A stretch of DNA of 64,000 bases from Pantoea sp. alder81 (GCF_020179835.1 NZ_JAIUDA010000003.1:533288-597287), one strand, 5' to 3'. Positions 52,776 through 64,000 are shown, counted from the first letter of the stretch. Numbers and translations are program-made. Notes: generated from the sequence alone by a model not told the origin.

Positions 52776-55700
52776 TCAATCCGCGTCGTAACCGAGATTC
52801 GGTGCCAGCCAACGTTCAACCTCGCTGACGCTCATCCCTTTACGCGCCGCATAATCCTCCACCTGATCGCGCTGAATCTGCGCCACGGCGAAGTATTTAC
52901 TGTCAGGATGGCTAAAGTACCAGCCTGACACCGCCGCGCCCGGCCACATGGCGAAGGATTCGGTGAGCTTCATGCCGGTGTGCGTTTCCACATCCAGCAA
53001 CTGCCAGATCTGCGCTTTCTCGGTGTGTTCCGGACAGGCAGGATAACCGGGCGCCGGACGAATGCCCTGATAATTTTCGCGTATCAGCTCTTCATTGCTC
53101 AGGTTCTCATTGGCCGCAAAGCCCCAGATCACCTTACGCACACGTTCGTGCAGATACTCGGCAAAGGCTTCTGCCAGACGGTCTGCCAGCGCCTTGATCA
53201 TGATCTTGTTGTAGTCATCATGCTGCTGCTCGTAGGCTTCAGCCAGCGCATCCTCTTCCAGCCCACCGGTGACGGCGAACGCACCGAGATAATCCGCTTT
53301 GCCGCTGGATTTCGGTGCCACAAAATCGGCCAGACAGTAGTTGGCGAAGTCCGATTTTTCAGTCTGCTGACGTAAGTGATGGCTCACACACAAGACGTGA
53401 TCACGTTGTTCATCGCGATAGATCTCAACATCATCACCCACACGGTTGGCGGGGAAAATCCCTACTACACCACGCGGATTTAAGGAGCCGGTTTTGCTGA
53501 GCACATCCAGCATGGCGTTGGCATCGGCAAACAGACGCTTAGCCTCTTCACCCACCACATCATCTTCAAGAATGCGCGGATATTTCCCCGCCAGCGACCA
53601 GGTCATAAAGAATGGCGTCCAGTCGATGTAGTGACGCAGCGTGTCGATACTGGCTGTCACAGCGCTCACCCCGAGGCGATGCGCCACTGGCGGCGTGTAG
53701 CTTTCCCAATCAATCGAGTAATCGTTGTCGCGTGCGATTTGCAGATTCACCGGCGGCGTACGTGGCTTCTTACGCGCGTGCTGAATACGCACCGTGTCGT
53801 ACTCTTTGCGCGTGCGCGCCACGAACTCTTCTTTCAGCGTATCCGATAACAGCGATGACACCACGCCAACGGTGCGCGAGGCGTTTTGCACATACACCGT
53901 TGGGCCGCTGTAGTTCTGCTCGATCTTCACCGCCGTGTGCGCTTTCGAGGTCGTCGCGCCGCCAATCAGCAGCGGAATAGTGAAGCCCTGACGCTCCATC
54001 TCTTTCGCCACGTTGACCATCTCATCCAGAGACGGCGTAATCAGGCCGGAGAGCCCGATGATATCGGCATTTTCAGCGATGGCGGTTTTGAGAATTTTGT
54101 CACTCGGCACCATCACGCCAAGATCGATAATTTCGTAGTTATTACACTGCAAAACCACGCCGACGATGTTTTTGCCGATGTCGTGTACATCGCCCTTCAC
54201 CGTCGCCAGCACGATTTTGCCGTTGCTGCGCCCCGCTTCTTTGCTGGCTTCAATATAGGGTTCGAGATAGGCCACCGCCTGCTTCATCACGCGTGCCGAT
54301 TTCACCACCTGCGGCAGGAACATTTTGCCCTCGCCGAACAGATCGCCGACCACGTTCATGCCGGACATCAGCGGCCCTTCGATCACCTGAATCGGACGTT
54401 CAAATCCCTGACGGGCTTCTTCGGTATCCAGCTCAATAAACTCGGTAATGCCTTTTACCAGCGAGTATTCCAGACGTTTGACCACGTCCCAACTTCGCCA
54501 TTCGGCCAGCTGTTTCTCCTGCTCACCGTCACCTTTGCTGCCGCGATACTTCTCCGCCAGCTCCAGTAACCGCTCGGTGCCATCGTCGCGACGGTTCAGC
54601 ACCACATCTTCCACCGCATCGCGCAGTTCTGCGGGCAAGTCGTCATAGATTGCCAGCTGACCGGCGTTGACGATGCCCATATCCATGCCGTTGCGAATGG
54701 CGTAATAGAGGAACACCGCGTGGATCGCTTCGCGCACCGGATCGTTACCGCGGAACGAAAACGACACGTTAGACACGCCGCCGGAGATCATCGCATGCGG
54801 CAGTTCGCGTTTGATGTCTTCACAGGCACCGATAAAGTCCATCGCGTAGTTGTTATGTTCCTCAATACCGGTGGCAACTGCGAAGATGTTCGGGTCGAAA
54901 ATGATATCTTCTGGCGGGAAGCCGACCTCTTCCGTCAGGATCTTATAGGCGCGACGACAGATTTCGATTTTGCGGGCACGGGTATCCGCCTGACCGACTT
55001 CATCAAACGCCATCACCACCATGGCGGCACCGTAGCGCCGCACTTTGCGCGCGTGTTCGATAAACGGCTCAATGCCTTCTTTCATCGAAATCGAGTTAAC
55101 GATGCCTTTGCCCTGAATGCATTGCAGACCTTTCTCAATCACCTCCCATTTGGAGGAGTCGATCATAATCGGCACGCGTGCAATATCCGGTTCACCGGCA
55201 ATCAGGTTGAGGAAGCGCACCATCGCGGCTTCGGCATCCAGCATGCCTTCGTCCATGTTGATATCGATAATCTGCGCGCCGCTTTCCACCTGCTGACGCG
55301 CCACATCCAGCGCTTCGTTGTACTTCTCTTCTTTAATCAGTCGCTTGAATTTAGCCGAACCGGTAACGTTGGTGCGTTCGCCGACGTTCACAAATAGCGA
55401 GTCGGCGTGAATATTCAGTGGTTCCAGACCAGACAGACGGCAGGCAACCGGAATGTCAGGCAACTGGCGTGGTGCAACGCCTTCTACCGCCGCCGCCATC
55501 GCCGCGATGTGCTCTGGCGTGGTACCGCAGCAGCCGCCGATGATATTCAGGAAACCGGCACGCGCCCATTCGCCGATCTGTTCAGCCATGTCCGCTGCAT
55601 CTAAATCGTATTCACCAAACGCATTGGGTAAACCGGCATTGGGGTGAGCTGTGACGTAACCTTCAGCAATGCGCGATAATTCCTGCACGTACTGGCGCAG

Positions 55701-56459
55701 CTCGTCTGGGCCGAGCGCACAGTTCAGGCCAAACGACAGCGGCTCGGCGTGGCGCAGTGAGTTGTAGAAACCTTCGGTGGTTTGACCGGAGAGCGTGCGG
55801 CCAGAAGCATCCGTGATGGTGCCGGAGATCATCACCGGTAGCTTTACGCCCATCGCTTCCATCTCAACCTGAACAGCGTAAATCGCCGCCTTGGCGTTCA
55901 GAGTATCGAACACTGTTTCGATCATGATCAGGTCGGAACCACCGGCAATCAGCGCGTGGGTCGATTCACGGTAGGCCTCCACCAGCTGATTGAACGTGAC
56001 GTTACGGAAGGCAGGGTCGTTCACATCCGGGGAGATGGAACAGGTGCGGTTGGTGGGGCCGAGCACGCCCGCAACATAGCGCGGTCGGTCAGGGGTTTTC
56101 GCCGTCCATGCATCGGCACTGGCACGCGCCAGCTTTGCCGCTTCAAGATTGATCTCAGCGGACAGGGCTTCCATCGCGTAATCTGCCATCGCAATGGTAG
56201 TGGAGTTAAAGGTGTTGGTTTCCAGAATATCTGCACCCGCGGCGAGATAGGCATCGTGGATTTCACGGATCACCTCAGGTTTGGTCAGCACTAACAGGTC
56301 GTTATTGCCTTTCAAATCGGAGGGCCAGTCGGCAAAACGGCTACCTCGAAAATCGGCTTCGCTGAGTTTATAACTCTGGATCATGGTGCCCATACCACCG
56401 TCCAAAATCATAATGCGCTGTGCCAGTTGCTGATGCAGCATTTCTGTTTTATTGCTCAC
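52776..56459 (-). CDS. metH: Cobalamin-dependent methionine synthase MetH
   Basis: Transfers methyl from methyltetrahydrofolate to homocysteine through cobalamin. From the GTG at 56459 the protein has 1227 residues, exactly the E. coli length and start type. The homocysteine domain has zinc cysteines in GLNCALGP and GGCCGTTP, followed by the pterin domain. The cobalamin domain carries [18 protein letters not shown] with the axial histidine near 760, and the C-terminal activation domain contains [12 protein letters not shown]. The 16-codon upstream extension was rejected. Divergent from iclR. Confidence 0.97.
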   Translation of the reverse strand: MSNKTEMLHQQLAQRIMILDGGMGTMIQSYKLSEADFRGSRFADWPSDLKGNNDLLVLTKPEVIREIHDAYLAAGADILETNTFNSTTIAMADYAMEALSAEINLEAAKLARASADAWTAKTPDRPRYVAGVLGPTNRTCSISPDVNDPAFRNVTFNQLVEAYRESTHALIAGGSDLIMIETVFDTLNAKAAIYAVQVEMEAMGVKLPVMISGTITDASGRTLSGQTTEGFYNSLRHAEPLSFGLNCALGPDELRQYVQELSRIAEGYVTAHPNAGLPNAFGEYDLDAADMAEQIGEWARAGFLNIIGGCCGTTPEHIAAMAAAVEGVAPRQLPDIPVACRLSGLEPLNIHADSLFVNVGERTNVTGSAKFKRLIKEEKYNEALDVARQQVESGAQIIDINMDEGMLDAEAAMVRFLNLIAGEPDIARVPIMIDSSKWEVIEKGLQCIQGKGIVNSISMKEGIEPFIEHARKVRRYGAAMVVMAFDEVGQADTRARKIEICRRAYKILTEEVGFPPEDIIFDPNIFAVATGIEEHNNYAMDFIGACEDIKRELPHAMISGGVSNVSFSFRGNDPVREAIHAVFLYYAIRNGMDMGIVNAGQLAIYDDLPAELRDAVEDVVLNRRDDGTERLLELAEKYRGSKGDGEQEKQLAEWRSWDVVKRLEYSLVKGITEFIELDTEEARQGFERPIQVIEGPLMSGMNVVGDLFGEGKMFLPQVVKSARVMKQAVAYLEPYIEASKEAGRSNGKIVLATVKGDVHDIGKNIVGVVLQCNNYEIIDLGVMVPSDKILKTAIAENADIIGLSGLITPSLDEMVNVAKEMERQGFTIPLLIGGATTSKAHTAVKIEQNYSGPTVYVQNASRTVGVVSSLLSDTLKEEFVARTRKEYDTVRIQHARKKPRTPPVNLQIARDNDYSIDWESYTPPVAHRLGVSAVTASIDTLRHYIDWTPFFMTWSLAGKYPRILEDDVVGEEAKRLFADANAMLDVLSKTGSLNPRGVVGIFPANRVGDDVEIYRDEQRDHVLCVSHHLRQQTEKSDFANYCLADFVAPKSSGKADYLGAFAVTGGLEEDALAEAYEQQHDDYNKIMIKALADRLAEAFAEYLHERVRKVIWGFAANENLSNEELIRENYQGIRPAPGYPACPEHTEKAQIWQLLDVETHTGMKLTESFAMWPGAAVSGWYFSHPDSKYFAVAQIQRDQVEDYAARKGMSVSEVERWLAPNLGYDAD

Positions 56460-56545
56460 TCTCGCCCCGTCCACGTCATTGCGTTGGCTAATATGCCAGC
56501 CAAACATACTGGCATAACTTTCCGGTGAGCAAAAGTCACGACAGA

Positions 56546-56558
56546 TGAGACATTTTCA
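56546..56558 (-). promoter_or_regulatory. Candidate MetR site upstream of metH
   Basis: TGAGACATTTTCA fits the MetR consensus TGAANNNNNTTCA with one mismatch, 87-99 bases before the metH start in the metH-iclR divergent region. MetR activates metH in E. coli. A chance match is possible. Confidence 0.5.
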
Positions 56559-56657
56559 GCCTGAAAGCATTACAGATCCGACCAGTAAAGCAGCGTTTGC
56601 ATTCATGCGCCTAAAAACGAAAATGGTTTCCAGCATTGATGCGATTGTGGAGACGTT

Positions 56658-57488
56658 ATGGCAACCCCAGTACCCGCGAAGCGTGGTAAAAAACCGCGTG
56701 CCGCAGCAGCTACCAGCGCCCCAGCCGGTGGGCAAGTCCAATCCCTGACGCGTGGTTTGCGTTTACTCGAACTGATCGCCGAATCCCATGGCAGCGTTGC
56801 GCTGACCGAGCTGGCGCAACAGGCCGGATTACCTAACTCCACCACCCATCGCTTACTGACCACCATGCAGCAACAGGGATTTGTGCATCAGGTGGGTGAT
56901 CTGGGCTTCTGGACGATTGGATCGCACGCGTTTGTGGTCGGCAGCAGTTTCCTGCAGAGCCGCAATCTGCTGGCGATTGTGCATCCTGTCCTGCGTAAGC
57001 TGATGGAGGATGCCGGAGAGACGGTGAATCTGGCGGTGCTGGATCTCAGCGATTATCAGGCAGTGATCATCGATCAGGTGCAGTGTACGCAACTGATGCG
57101 CATGTCCGCTCCGATTGGCGGTAAGCTACCGATGCATGCCTCTGGCGCGGGCAAGGCGTTTCTCGCCCATCTCAGTGATGAGCAGGTGACCGCGCTGTTG
57201 CATCAGAAAGGATTGCACCACTACACGCCGAAAACCCTGATGTCACCGCACAGCCTGAAAGAGAATCTGGCGCTGATTCGCAAGATGGGCTTTTCACACG
57301 ATGATGAAGAGCACGCGCTGGGCCTGCGCTGCGTCGCGGCACCGATTTATGACGAGCACGGCGAGCCTTTTGCCGCCATCTCGATTTCCGGCCCGATGGC
57401 GCGCATGACTGACGACCGCGTAACCGAACTGGGTGCACTGGTAATCCGCGCCGCCAGGCAGGTAACGCAGACTTATTCTGGCCGCTAA
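56658..57488 (+). CDS. iclR: Glyoxylate-shunt repressor IclR
   Basis: Represses aceBAK; released by glyoxylate and stabilised by pyruvate in E. coli. The protein has 276 residues (E. coli 274). A basic Ala/Pro-rich N-terminus precedes the winged helix-turn-helix ([20 protein letters not shown], about residues 49-68) and the C-terminal effector domain with [12 protein letters not shown]. Stops tail-to-tail with aceK inside a palindrome. Its target operator is 4.9 kb away at 62361. Confidence 0.96.
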   Translation: MATPVPAKRGKKPRAAAATSAPAGGQVQSLTRGLRLLELIAESHGSVALTELAQQAGLPNSTTHRLLTTMQQQGFVHQVGDLGFWTIGSHAFVVGSSFLQSRNLLAIVHPVLRKLMEDAGETVNLAVLDLSDYQAVIIDQVQCTQLMRMSAPIGGKLPMHASGAGKAFLAHLSDEQVTALLHQKGLHHYTPKTLMSPHSLKENLALIRKMGFSHDDEEHALGLRCVAAPIYDEHGEPFAAISISGPMARMTDDRVTELGALVIRAARQVTQTYSGR

Positions 57489-57495
57489 GCGGCCA
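57479..57495. terminator. Perfect palindrome over the iclR and aceK stops
   Basis: TGGCCGCT-A-AGCGGCCA is a perfect 8-base inverted repeat that contains the iclR TAA and the aceK TAG, which overlap by four bases. It encodes the last residues of both proteins. No T-run follows, so it is a likely weak or factor-dependent stop. Confidence 0.5.
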
Positions 57496-59218
57496 CCGAC
57501 GCATAACGCGCGCTGAACCGTTGCCCGGCGCGCCAGGCGATCACCTCTTCGATATGCCCTTCCCGGATGCGCGCCTGCAGCGCGCGCCACCAGCCCGGAT
57601 CAAACAGCTGCGGATGCAACGCTTGCAGTAACTTGCCGGTGGCCGGCTCGCTGCACAGCGCATAGCGGAAGGTTTCCGGGAACACATCGTCTGGTCCGAC
57701 GCTGTACCAGGGTTCGGCTTGCAACTCATCCTCTTCATAACGCGCTGGCGGCACATCGCGGAACTGCAGTTCGGTCATGGGGCGAATTTCATCGTAGTCG
57801 TAAAAAACCACGCGACCGTGGCGCGTCATACCGAAGTTTTTGAACAGCATGTCGCCGGGAAAAATGTTTGCAGCCGCCAGCTGGCGAATCGCATCGCCAT
57901 ATTCGCCGATCGCGTGCTGACGCTGTTCCGGCGTGGCCTGCGCCAGCCACAAATTGAGCGGCTCCATGCGGCGTTCCAGCCACAGATGGCGGATGATCAG
58001 CACGTCGTCACGCAGTTCCATCTTCTCTGGAATGTCGCGTTCAAACTCCGCCATCAGCTCTGCCGGGATACGTGCACGTGGTATCGCGAAGTACTCAAAT
58101 TCCTGGGTATCGGCCATGCGGCCCACGCGGTCGTGCTCTTTGACCATGCGATAGCAATCCCGCACCTGCGCATCAGTGACCTCTTTCTGCGGCGCGAAGC
58201 GATCCTTGATCACTTTAAATACGCGATCAAACCCTGGCAGCGTAAACACCAGCATCACCATGCCGCGGATGCCCGGCGCGATGGTGAAATCTTCGCGGCT
58301 GTGTGCCAGATAATGCAGGTATTCACGGTAACACTCGGTTTTACCGTGTTTCTGACAGCCAATGGCCATATAGCGTTCGGCGAGGGTTTTCCCCGGCAGA
58401 ATCGGTTGCAGCCAGGCAACTAACGCTGCAGGCACTGGCGCATAGACCATAAAGTAGGCGCGGGCGAAGCCGAACACGATGCTGGCGTCGTCGCTGTCGG
58501 TCAAGCAGGTGTCAATCCACAAGCGTCCCGCCTCATCGCGCTGAATGGGCAGCAAACAGGGCACCATGCCATCGCTCAACTGTAAGCGCGCCACGATCCA
58601 GGCGGTTTTATTGCGGTAGAACAGTTCACCGGCGACATCCAGCGTGGCGGTGGCCAATTGAGCGGGACTGAACTGCTCATGCAAGTGGCGGACGATCCAG
58701 CCGATATCGCGGGTGATATCCTGCCAGGGTAAGCGCAAAGGAATATCGTTAAGAACCTGCCTTAATACTTCATGCCAGCTGCCTTGTGGACGGTACAGCC
58801 GCGACAATGGACGCTGGGCCAGCGGCGTTGGAGCATAAGGCTGCGACGGGAAGATAAACAGGCGTTCGGGATCCAGATGACTATGGCCTTGCAGACGGCA
58901 ATAAACGGAATTAAAAAAGCTCTCGGCGATTTCATGGCGCGGATAGCCGGGGAGCAGCGTCTCATAGTGGCTTTTCACCCGCAGCCAGAACGCCTCATCC
59001 CAGTTCGACACGTCATTAAGGATGCGCAGTTGGTTGGCCACTAATCCGACATGGTGATCATAAAGATGGATACGCGCTTTCATCGCCTGCTGCACGGCAT
59101 GCCAGTCGGCCTGCTCGAAGCGCTGCTGGGCGCCTGCGGTGATATCCAGAAAGCGGCCATACTGCGCGTCGAACCCTTGCAGGATGGTGTGGGCGATCAG
59201 AGATTCTCTCGGTGTCAT
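57485..59218 (-). CDS. aceK: Isocitrate dehydrogenase kinase/phosphatase AceK
   Basis: Bifunctional enzyme that phosphorylates and dephosphorylates isocitrate dehydrogenase to steer isocitrate between the TCA cycle and the glyoxylate shunt. From the ATG at 59218 (GGAG eight bases upstream) it has 577 residues (E. coli 578). [20 protein letters not shown] is the nucleotide-loop region, followed by [11 protein letters not shown] and [28 protein letters not shown] is also conserved. Last gene of aceBAK, behind a repeat-containing gap of 134 bases. Confidence 0.96.
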   Translation of the reverse strand: MTPRESLIAHTILQGFDAQYGRFLDITAGAQQRFEQADWHAVQQAMKARIHLYDHHVGLVANQLRILNDVSNWDEAFWLRVKSHYETLLPGYPRHEIAESFFNSVYCRLQGHSHLDPERLFIFPSQPYAPTPLAQRPLSRLYRPQGSWHEVLRQVLNDIPLRLPWQDITRDIGWIVRHLHEQFSPAQLATATLDVAGELFYRNKTAWIVARLQLSDGMVPCLLPIQRDEAGRLWIDTCLTDSDDASIVFGFARAYFMVYAPVPAALVAWLQPILPGKTLAERYMAIGCQKHGKTECYREYLHYLAHSREDFTIAPGIRGMVMLVFTLPGFDRVFKVIKDRFAPQKEVTDAQVRDCYRMVKEHDRVGRMADTQEFEYFAIPRARIPAELMAEFERDIPEKMELRDDVLIIRHLWLERRMEPLNLWLAQATPEQRQHAIGEYGDAIRQLAAANIFPGDMLFKNFGMTRHGRVVFYDYDEIRPMTELQFRDVPPARYEEDELQAEPWYSVGPDDVFPETFRYALCSEPATGKLLQALHPQLFDPGWWRALQARIREGHIEEVIAWRAGQRFSARYASVAA

Positions 59219-59285
59219 CGGCAACGCTCCGGCAAAGAGAGCCCGTCCGTGGGCCAGGCGTGATGAAAATCCGGGGTGCGGTTCT

Positions 59286-59350
59286 TAGTCGCCATCAATG
59301 GCGACCCTACGAAGGTGTCGTGCGATTTTCGTAGGGTACGCATGCAGACG
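59286..59350. repeat. Dispersed paired-hairpin repeat between aceA and aceK
   Basis: Inverted relative to the other copies. Hairpin 2 (GTCGCCATCAATGGCGAC) and the linker CCCTACGAA are clear, then TTTTCGTAGGG and a decayed hairpin 1 (TACGCATGCAGACGT). It lies within the aceBAK operon, downstream of the aceA stop. Confidence 0.75.
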
Positions 59351-59352
59351 TA

Positions 59353-60654
59353 TCAGAACTGCGCGGCTTCCGTCGAACCGGTCAGCGCAGTGACTGAGGA
59401 TTGGCCGCCCTGAATCACATTGGTGATGCGATCAAAATAGCCGGTGCCCACTTCCTGTTGATGCGAGGAGAAGGTGTAGCCTTTTTCGCGCGCGGCAAAT
59501 TCCGGCTGCTGCACTTTCTCAACGTAATGCCGCATGCCTTCACCCTGCGCATAAGCGTGTGCCAGATCGAACATGTTGAACCACATGCTGTGAATGCCGG
59601 CCAGCGTGATGAACTGGAAGCGGTAGCCCATGTCGCTCAGCGCCTGCTGGAAACGGGCGATGGTGCGATCGTCGAGGTTCTTCTTCCAGTTAAACGATGG
59701 CGAACAGTTGTAGGCCAGCAACTTGTCCGGATACTGCGCGTGGATTGCATCGGCGAAACGCTGCGCCAGTTCGAGATCCGGCGTGGAGGTTTCACACCAG
59801 AGTACATCGGCGTACGGCGCATACGACAAGCCTCGGCTGATCGCCTGCTCAATGCCAGCGCGAGTACGGAAGAATCCTTCCGCAGTGCGTTGTCCGGTGA
59901 TAAACGGCGCATCGCGCTCGTCACAGTCGGAGGTAATCAAATCAGCGGCATCAGCATCGGTGCGTGCCAGCAATACAGTCGGCACGCCCATTACATCGGC
60001 TGCCAGTCGCGCAGCCACCAGTTTCTGAATCGCTTCCTGAGTGGGTACCAACACTTTGCCACCCATATGGCCGCACTTCTTCACGGATGCCAGCTGATCT
60101 TCAAAGTGCACCGCACCGGCACCCGCCTGAATCATCGACTTCATCAGCTCGAAGGCATTCAGCACGCCACCAAAGCCCGCTTCTGCATCCGCCACAATCG
60201 GCAGGAAGTAGTCGATATAGCCTTCATCTTCCGGCGACAAACCGTTGGCCCACTGAATCTGGTCGGCACGCTGGAAGCTCTGATTGATACGCTCGACCAC
60301 ATTCGGTACCGAGTTAGCCGGATAGAGCGACTGATCGGGATACATCTGTCCGGCCATATTGGCATCCGCCGCCACCTGCCAGCCAGACAGATAGATCGCC
60401 TCAATCCCCGCTTTGGCCTGCTGTATTGCTTGCCCGCCGGTTAACGCGCCGAGGCTGTTGATATAGCCTTTGGTGGACTCACCGTTGAGCAGCGACCACA
60501 GTTTATGGGCACCGCGCTCCGCCAGCGTACAGGCCGGATTCACTGAGCCACGCAGGTTGATCACGTCTTCTGCACTATAGGGGCGAGTAATGCCCTGCCA
60601 GCGTGCGTCGTTCCAGCTCGATTCCAGTTGTTTGATCTGTTGGTTACGATTCAT
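59353..60654 (-). CDS. aceA: Isocitrate lyase AceA
   Basis: Splits isocitrate into succinate and glyoxylate, the first glyoxylate-shunt step. The protein has 433 residues. The catalytic KKCGH motif has Cys194, and the magnesium-binding [10 protein letters not shown] precedes it at about 154-163. I use the ATG at 60654 for the family start [14 protein letters not shown]; 23 upstream codons overlap aceB and were rejected. Starts 16 bases after aceB. Confidence 0.97.
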   Translation of the reverse strand: MNRNQQIKQLESSWNDARWQGITRPYSAEDVINLRGSVNPACTLAERGAHKLWSLLNGESTKGYINSLGALTGGQAIQQAKAGIEAIYLSGWQVAADANMAGQMYPDQSLYPANSVPNVVERINQSFQRADQIQWANGLSPEDEGYIDYFLPIVADAEAGFGGVLNAFELMKSMIQAGAGAVHFEDQLASVKKCGHMGGKVLVPTQEAIQKLVAARLAADVMGVPTVLLARTDADAADLITSDCDERDAPFITGQRTAEGFFRTRAGIEQAISRGLSYAPYADVLWCETSTPDLELAQRFADAIHAQYPDKLLAYNCSPSFNWKKNLDDRTIARFQQALSDMGYRFQFITLAGIHSMWFNMFDLAHAYAQGEGMRHYVEKVQQPEFAAREKGYTFSSHQQEVGTGYFDRITNVIQGGQSSVTALTGSTEAAQF

Positions 60655-60670
60655 AGCGTGTTCTCCAGGT

Positions 60671-62269
60671 TCATGGCAGCAGGCGGTAGCCCGGCAGAGT
60701 GAGGAAAGAAACCAGTTCGTCATCAGTGGTGATTTGCGCCATCAGCGCGGCTGCATCGGCAAAGCGCCCACTACGGAAGCGCTCCTCGCCCAGCGTTTGT
60801 TGCAGGGCCCGCATCTCTTCATCGAGTAGCCGCTCAAACAGTTCGGCGGTCACCAGTTGGCCATCGCTAAGGATCTGCTTGTGGTGGATCCACTGCCAGA
60901 TGGAGGTACGGGCAATTTCCGCCGTGGCGGCATCTTCCATCAATCCGTCAATCGGTACACAGCCATTGCCACCGATCCAGGCTTCGAGATATTGCAACGC
61001 CACGCGGATGTTGGCGCGCATACCGGCCTCTGTGCGCAGACCTCGACAAGGGCGCAGTAGGCGCTCGGCGGTAATCGGGCCATCCTGATCGCGACTGACA
61101 TGCAACTGATTAGGCTGGTCGGCTAGCTGACGATCAAATTCTGCCATCGCGATATCGGCCAGACCCGGATGTGCTACCCAGGTGCCATCGTGCCCATTGC
61201 CCGCCTCACGCGCTTTATCCTCCTGTACTTTCTGCATCACCCACGCGTTGCGTTCGGCATCTTTGCTCGGGATCAGCGCGGACATGCCGCCCATCGCCAA
61301 TGCGCCGCGACGGTGGCAGGTTTTGATCAGCAGCCGCGAATAAGCATCGAGAAAGGGTTGATCCATGCTGATTTGTTGACGATCTGGCAGGATACGATCG
61401 CCGTGCTGCGCCAGGGTTTTGATGTAGCTGAAGATGTAATCCCAGCGGCCGCAATTCAGTCCCACCACGTGATCGCGCAATTCCCACAGGATCTCGTCCA
61501 TCTGGAATACTGCCGGCAGCGTTTCGATCAGCACTGTGGCTTTGATGGTCCCGCGCGGCAGATCGAAGCGATCTTCGCTAAAGCGGAAGATCTCACGCCA
61601 CCACGCCACTTCAGACGCATGCTCGGTTTTTGGCAGATAGAACCAAGGGCCATGCCCCTTTTCCAGCAGTGCCTCAACGTTGTGGAACAGGTAAAGCGCA
61701 AAATCAAACAGCCCGCCGGGAATGGCACGATCGCGCCACTCAACGTGTTTTTCATTCAGATGCAGGCCACGTACGCGACACATCAGTAGCGCGGGATCGG
61801 ATTTCAGCTGATAGATTTTGCCCGCCTCACTGGTGAAGCTCAGCGTGCCGTTAACCGCATCGCGCAGTGTCAGCTGGCCATCCATCAATTTCTGCCAGGT
61901 CGGGGCCAGTGAATCCTCGAAATCGGCCATGAATACGTTGACGTTAGCATTCAGCGCGTTGATCACCATTTTACGATCCGGCGGGCCGGTGATCTCTACG
62001 CGACGGTCGCGCAGCAGTTGTGGAATTGGGCGCACCTGCCAGTCACGCTCACGAATGGAAGTGGTTTCCGAATCAAAGTCTGGTAAGGCACCCTGATCGT
62101 AACGCTGCTGGCGCTGCTGACGTGCTTTTAACAGGCGCTCGCGTTCCGGTGCAAAACGCGCAACCAGCGTATGCAGGAAGTCGATGGCTTCCGGGGTGAG
62201 CAGCTGCTTTTCCGCGTGGGTAAAGGGCTGAGTGAAGGTCAGCGTATTGTGGATAACTGAATCTGTCAT
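60671..62269 (-). CDS. aceB: Malate synthase A AceB
   Basis: Condenses glyoxylate and acetyl-CoA to malate, the second glyoxylate-shunt step. The 532 residues match E. coli (533). Family motifs are [12 protein letters not shown] (about residues 113-124), [21 protein letters not shown] (the active-site acidic region) and [12 protein letters not shown]. First gene of aceBAK, downstream of the IclR operator. Confidence 0.97.
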   Translation of the reverse strand: MTDSVIHNTLTFTQPFTHAEKQLLTPEAIDFLHTLVARFAPERERLLKARQQRQQRYDQGALPDFDSETTSIRERDWQVRPIPQLLRDRRVEITGPPDRKMVINALNANVNVFMADFEDSLAPTWQKLMDGQLTLRDAVNGTLSFTSEAGKIYQLKSDPALLMCRVRGLHLNEKHVEWRDRAIPGGLFDFALYLFHNVEALLEKGHGPWFYLPKTEHASEVAWWREIFRFSEDRFDLPRGTIKATVLIETLPAVFQMDEILWELRDHVVGLNCGRWDYIFSYIKTLAQHGDRILPDRQQISMDQPFLDAYSRLLIKTCHRRGALAMGGMSALIPSKDAERNAWVMQKVQEDKAREAGNGHDGTWVAHPGLADIAMAEFDRQLADQPNQLHVSRDQDGPITAERLLRPCRGLRTEAGMRANIRVALQYLEAWIGGNGCVPIDGLMEDAATAEIARTSIWQWIHHKQILSDGQLVTAELFERLLDEEMRALQQTLGEERFRSGRFADAAALMAQITTDDELVSFLTLPGYRLLP

Positions 62270-62360
62270 GCGGGCTGCTCCTGTTATGATCCGTCCCCAA
62301 TTTCTGGGATCCGGGTGTAGGGTAATTTTTAACCGGCAAGATCAGAGCATAATGATTTTT

Positions 62361-62389
62361 ATTTTGTTTTCAAAAACTATTTCCATTTT
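62361..62389 (-). promoter_or_regulatory. IclR operator upstream of aceBAK
   Basis: On the minus strand, AAAATGGAAATAGTTTTTGA followed by AAACAAAAT closely matches the E. coli aceB IclR box (TTAAAATGGAAATTGTTTTTG...). It ends 92 bases before the aceB ATG, where it would overlap or flank the promoter. Confidence 0.9.
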
Positions 62390-62476
62390 AATTATTATTG
62401 CATTTTATGGCATTGATAAATATGTAATTTAAAGTCTCGAATTAAAGGCAATAACTTCCACATTATCGCAAGAGAT

Positions 62477-62513
62477 CAAAAAAATGCCGCGACAGCACGA
62501 GGCTGTCACGGCA
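62477..62513 (-). terminator. Terminator of metA
   Basis: TGCCG-GACAGC/GCTGTC-CGGCA stem (62484-62513) with TTTTTTT on the minus strand, 31 bases after the metA stop. Confidence 0.9.
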
Positions 62514-62543
62514 AGTTCGAGGAGATATTTGCGAGCTTTTAGT

Positions 62544-63473
62544 TTATTCGAGCGTTGGGTTCATACGACGGAGATCGAACGGTGTGATCTGGTAAACGTA
62601 ATAGTTTAGCCAGTTTGAGAACAGCAGATTACCGTGGCTGCGCCAGGTAGCACGCGGCGGCAGTTCTGGATTGTCCTGAGGAAAGTAGTTAAACGGCACT
62701 TCTGGATGCAGCCCTGCATCATAATCACGATGATATTCACCGGATAGCGTTAGTGCGTCGTACTCAGGATGGCCGGTGACAAACGCCAGGCGCTTGTCTT
62801 TGCTCGCCATTAGATAAGCCCCGGTGGCCTCTGATTCAGCAAACAGCTCAAGATCGGTATAGTCGCGAATTAATTGGCTCGGGAAATCAGCATAACGCGA
62901 ATGCGGAGCGAGAAAATTGTCATCAAATCCGCGGGTTAACAAGGCGTGAGGATGCAGGATTTGATGTTCATACACACCTGAAAGTTTGTTCTGACGCGTC
63001 TGTTTTGGAATGCCATACAAAATGTTCAGTGCGGCTTGCACCGCCCAACAGACAAACAGAGTGGATGTGACGTGTTCTTTCGCCCAGTGCAGCACACGCT
63101 GAATCTGTGGCCAGTATGCCACGTCATTGAAATCCACCAATCCCAGCGGGGCACCTGTGACGATCAGACCATCGAAATTATCGTGCTCAATATCTTCGAA
63201 GTTGCAGTAGAAGTTATTGAGATGTTCGCTTGGCGTGTTCCGTGACTCACGACTGTCGATCCGTAGCAGCTGCACGTCAATCTGTAGTGGTGAGTTGGAC
63301 AACAGGCGTAAGAACTGATTTTCCGTTTCGATCTTTTTTGGCATCAGATTGAGGATCAATACTTTTAGCGGACGAATCTCCTGAACACTGGCGCGCGATG
63401 AGGCCATGACGAACACGTTCTCATTACGCAAAAAATTAACTGCCGGTAATTCGTCGGGGATTCTGATTGGCAT
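62544..63473 (-). CDS. metA: Homoserine O-succinyltransferase MetA
   Basis: Succinylates homoserine, the first committed step of methionine synthesis. The 309 residues equal E. coli. The catalytic Cys142 is in FVCWAVQAA, and His235 and Glu237 are in GHPEYD, giving the complete triad. Some relatives use acetyl-CoA instead; I keep the succinyl assignment because of close identity to the E. coli enzyme. Single-gene unit with MetJ boxes upstream and its own terminator. Confidence 0.96.
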   Translation of the reverse strand: MPIRIPDELPAVNFLRNENVFVMASSRASVQEIRPLKVLILNLMPKKIETENQFLRLLSNSPLQIDVQLLRIDSRESRNTPSEHLNNFYCNFEDIEHDNFDGLIVTGAPLGLVDFNDVAYWPQIQRVLHWAKEHVTSTLFVCWAVQAALNILYGIPKQTRQNKLSGVYEHQILHPHALLTRGFDDNFLAPHSRYADFPSQLIRDYTDLELFAESEATGAYLMASKDKRLAFVTGHPEYDALTLSGEYHRDYDAGLHPEVPFNYFPQDNPELPPRATWRSHGNLLFSNWLNYYVYQITPFDLRRMNPTLE

Positions 63474-63495
63474 AACTGACTGACCTCTTACTGAT

Positions 63496-63519
63496 AACCG
63501 TATAAACGTTTAGACATCC
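63496..63519 (-). promoter_or_regulatory. Tandem MetJ boxes upstream of metA
   Basis: Minus-strand octamers GGATGTCT, AAACGTTT and ATACGGTT lie head to tail, matching the AGACGTCT met box consensus at 5, 6 and 4-5 positions. They lie 22-46 bases before the metA start, as in E. coli, and predict repression by MetJ with S-adenosylmethionine. Confidence 0.8.
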
Positions 63520-63834
63520 AGATGCCCGAGGTTATCCTGGCATCTACTGAATGTCGAGTCTTCATGCAGTTTATGAAAATGTTTCAGTTTAAAGCAGGAT
63601 TTGGAGGTCTGACTCGGTTATTTATGCTGCATCCTTGCGCAACTAACGCGGTTTTCTATGCGTTTTTTGCATATAGATGAGGCGTAATGACAGCGTTTAA
63701 GAGGAAAAATGGGAGGCTTAACTGATCAATTCTATCTTTTTTCGCAGCGCATTTAGCGGTGTTTACCCGTCAGTTAGCCACGGGTGGGATGTTTTCGTGG
63801 CTTTTGGCGGGGATTTTGCCAATGTGCAGACGTA
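63520..63834. other. Gap between the metA promoter and the rrn terminator
   Basis: About 315 bases with no credible gene, tRNA or repeat on either strand. E. coli has yjaA and yjaB between rrnE and metA; neither is present here. Confidence 0.6.
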
Positions 63835-63866
63835 AAAAAGCCCTGAACTACTGTTCAGGGCTTCTT
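63835..63866 (-). terminator. Terminator of the rrn operon
   Basis: AAGCCCTGAAC/GTTCAGGGCTT stem with TTTTTTACG on the minus strand, 11 bases beyond the 5S rRNA 3' end. Confidence 0.95.
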
Positions 63867-63876
63867 CACTTATTTA

Positions 63877-63996
63877 ATGCCTGGCAGTTCCCTACTCTCG
63901 CATGGGGAGACCCCACACTACCATCGGCGCTACGGCGTTTCACTTCTGAGTTCGGCATGGGGTCAGGTGGGACCACCGCGCTAAAGCCGCCAGGCA
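63877..63996 (-). rRNA. rrf: 5S ribosomal RNA
   Basis: 120-base 5S rRNA on the minus strand, starting TGCCTGGCGGCTTTAGCGCG and ending GGAACTGCCAGGCAT, with paired ends. It matches E. coli 5S except for a few bases near the 5' end. It is the distal gene of an rrn operon whose 23S and 16S genes lie beyond the right edge. An rrn operon facing metA is the rrnE arrangement of E. coli. Confidence 0.97.
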
Positions 63997-64000
63997 AATT

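Noticed and set aside
1..64000. CRISPR array, prophage, insertion sequence, toxin-antitoxin or defence system
   Set aside because: I looked for regular direct repeats, integrase or transposase proteins and small two-gene toxin modules; none is present, and nearly every gene is a core enterobacterial gene.

Overview
This 64 kb window is ordinary-looking chromosome from a member of the Enterobacterales. The proteins track Escherichia coli families almost gene for gene. The dispersed hairpin repeats, an ERIC element, PanS next to AqpZ and the absence of several E. coli genes suggest Erwiniaceae (Pantoea/Erwinia); that family assignment is inference. I see no insertion sequence, prophage, CRISPR array, tRNA gene or obvious horizontally acquired island, and no gene system that looks wholly new. 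The interest lies in RNA, regulatory and repeat features between the genes.

Layout. (1) 0.2-8.5 kb: yjbB (phosphate export family), the gluconate genes gntU-gntK-gntR with a GntR operator, the pirin yhhW, the iron-regulated small RNA RyhB with two Fur boxes, the acetyltransferase yhhY and ggt. (2) 8.7-14 kb: yhhA and the phosphate-starvation operon ugpBAECQ behind an array of PHO half sites. (3) 14-19.9 kb: the branched-chain amino acid transporter livKHMGF with a single binding-protein gene, then panM. (4) 19.9-30.7 kb: rpoH, ftsYEX, rsmD-yhhL, a DUF2500 gene, yhhN, zntA behind a 20-bp-spaced ZntR promoter, tusA, yhhQ behind an ERIC element, and dcrB. (5) 30.8-40.2 kb: the complete glycogen cluster glgBXCAP. 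(6) 40.6-46.4 kb: asd, yhgN, panS, aqpZ and lysC, the last under a lysine riboswitch. (7) 46.5-52.7 kb: a small unknown gene, pgi and the exopolysaccharide operon yjbEFGH. (8) 52.8-64 kb: metH, iclR, the glyoxylate operon aceBAK with its IclR operator, metA with MetJ boxes, and the 5S rRNA end of an rrn operon that runs off the right edge.

The genes mostly form self-contained metabolic modules. asd, lysC, metA and metH together cover aspartate-family amino acid synthesis, with lysine (riboswitch) and methionine (MetJ, probably MetR) control visible in the DNA. aceBAK and iclR form the acetate/glyoxylate switch. Compared with the E. coli K-12 gene order as I recall it, two regions far apart there (around gntK-dcrB-glg and around metA-metH-pgi) are joined here. 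The glg-asd-yhgN block also lies on the other side of the gntU-dcrB block. Copies of a dispersed paired-hairpin repeat lie at or near several of these joints.

Start sites were chosen from Shine-Dalgarno spacing and family length, and are later than the longest open frame for many genes. All homology statements come from recognising the proteins by eye, not from a search.
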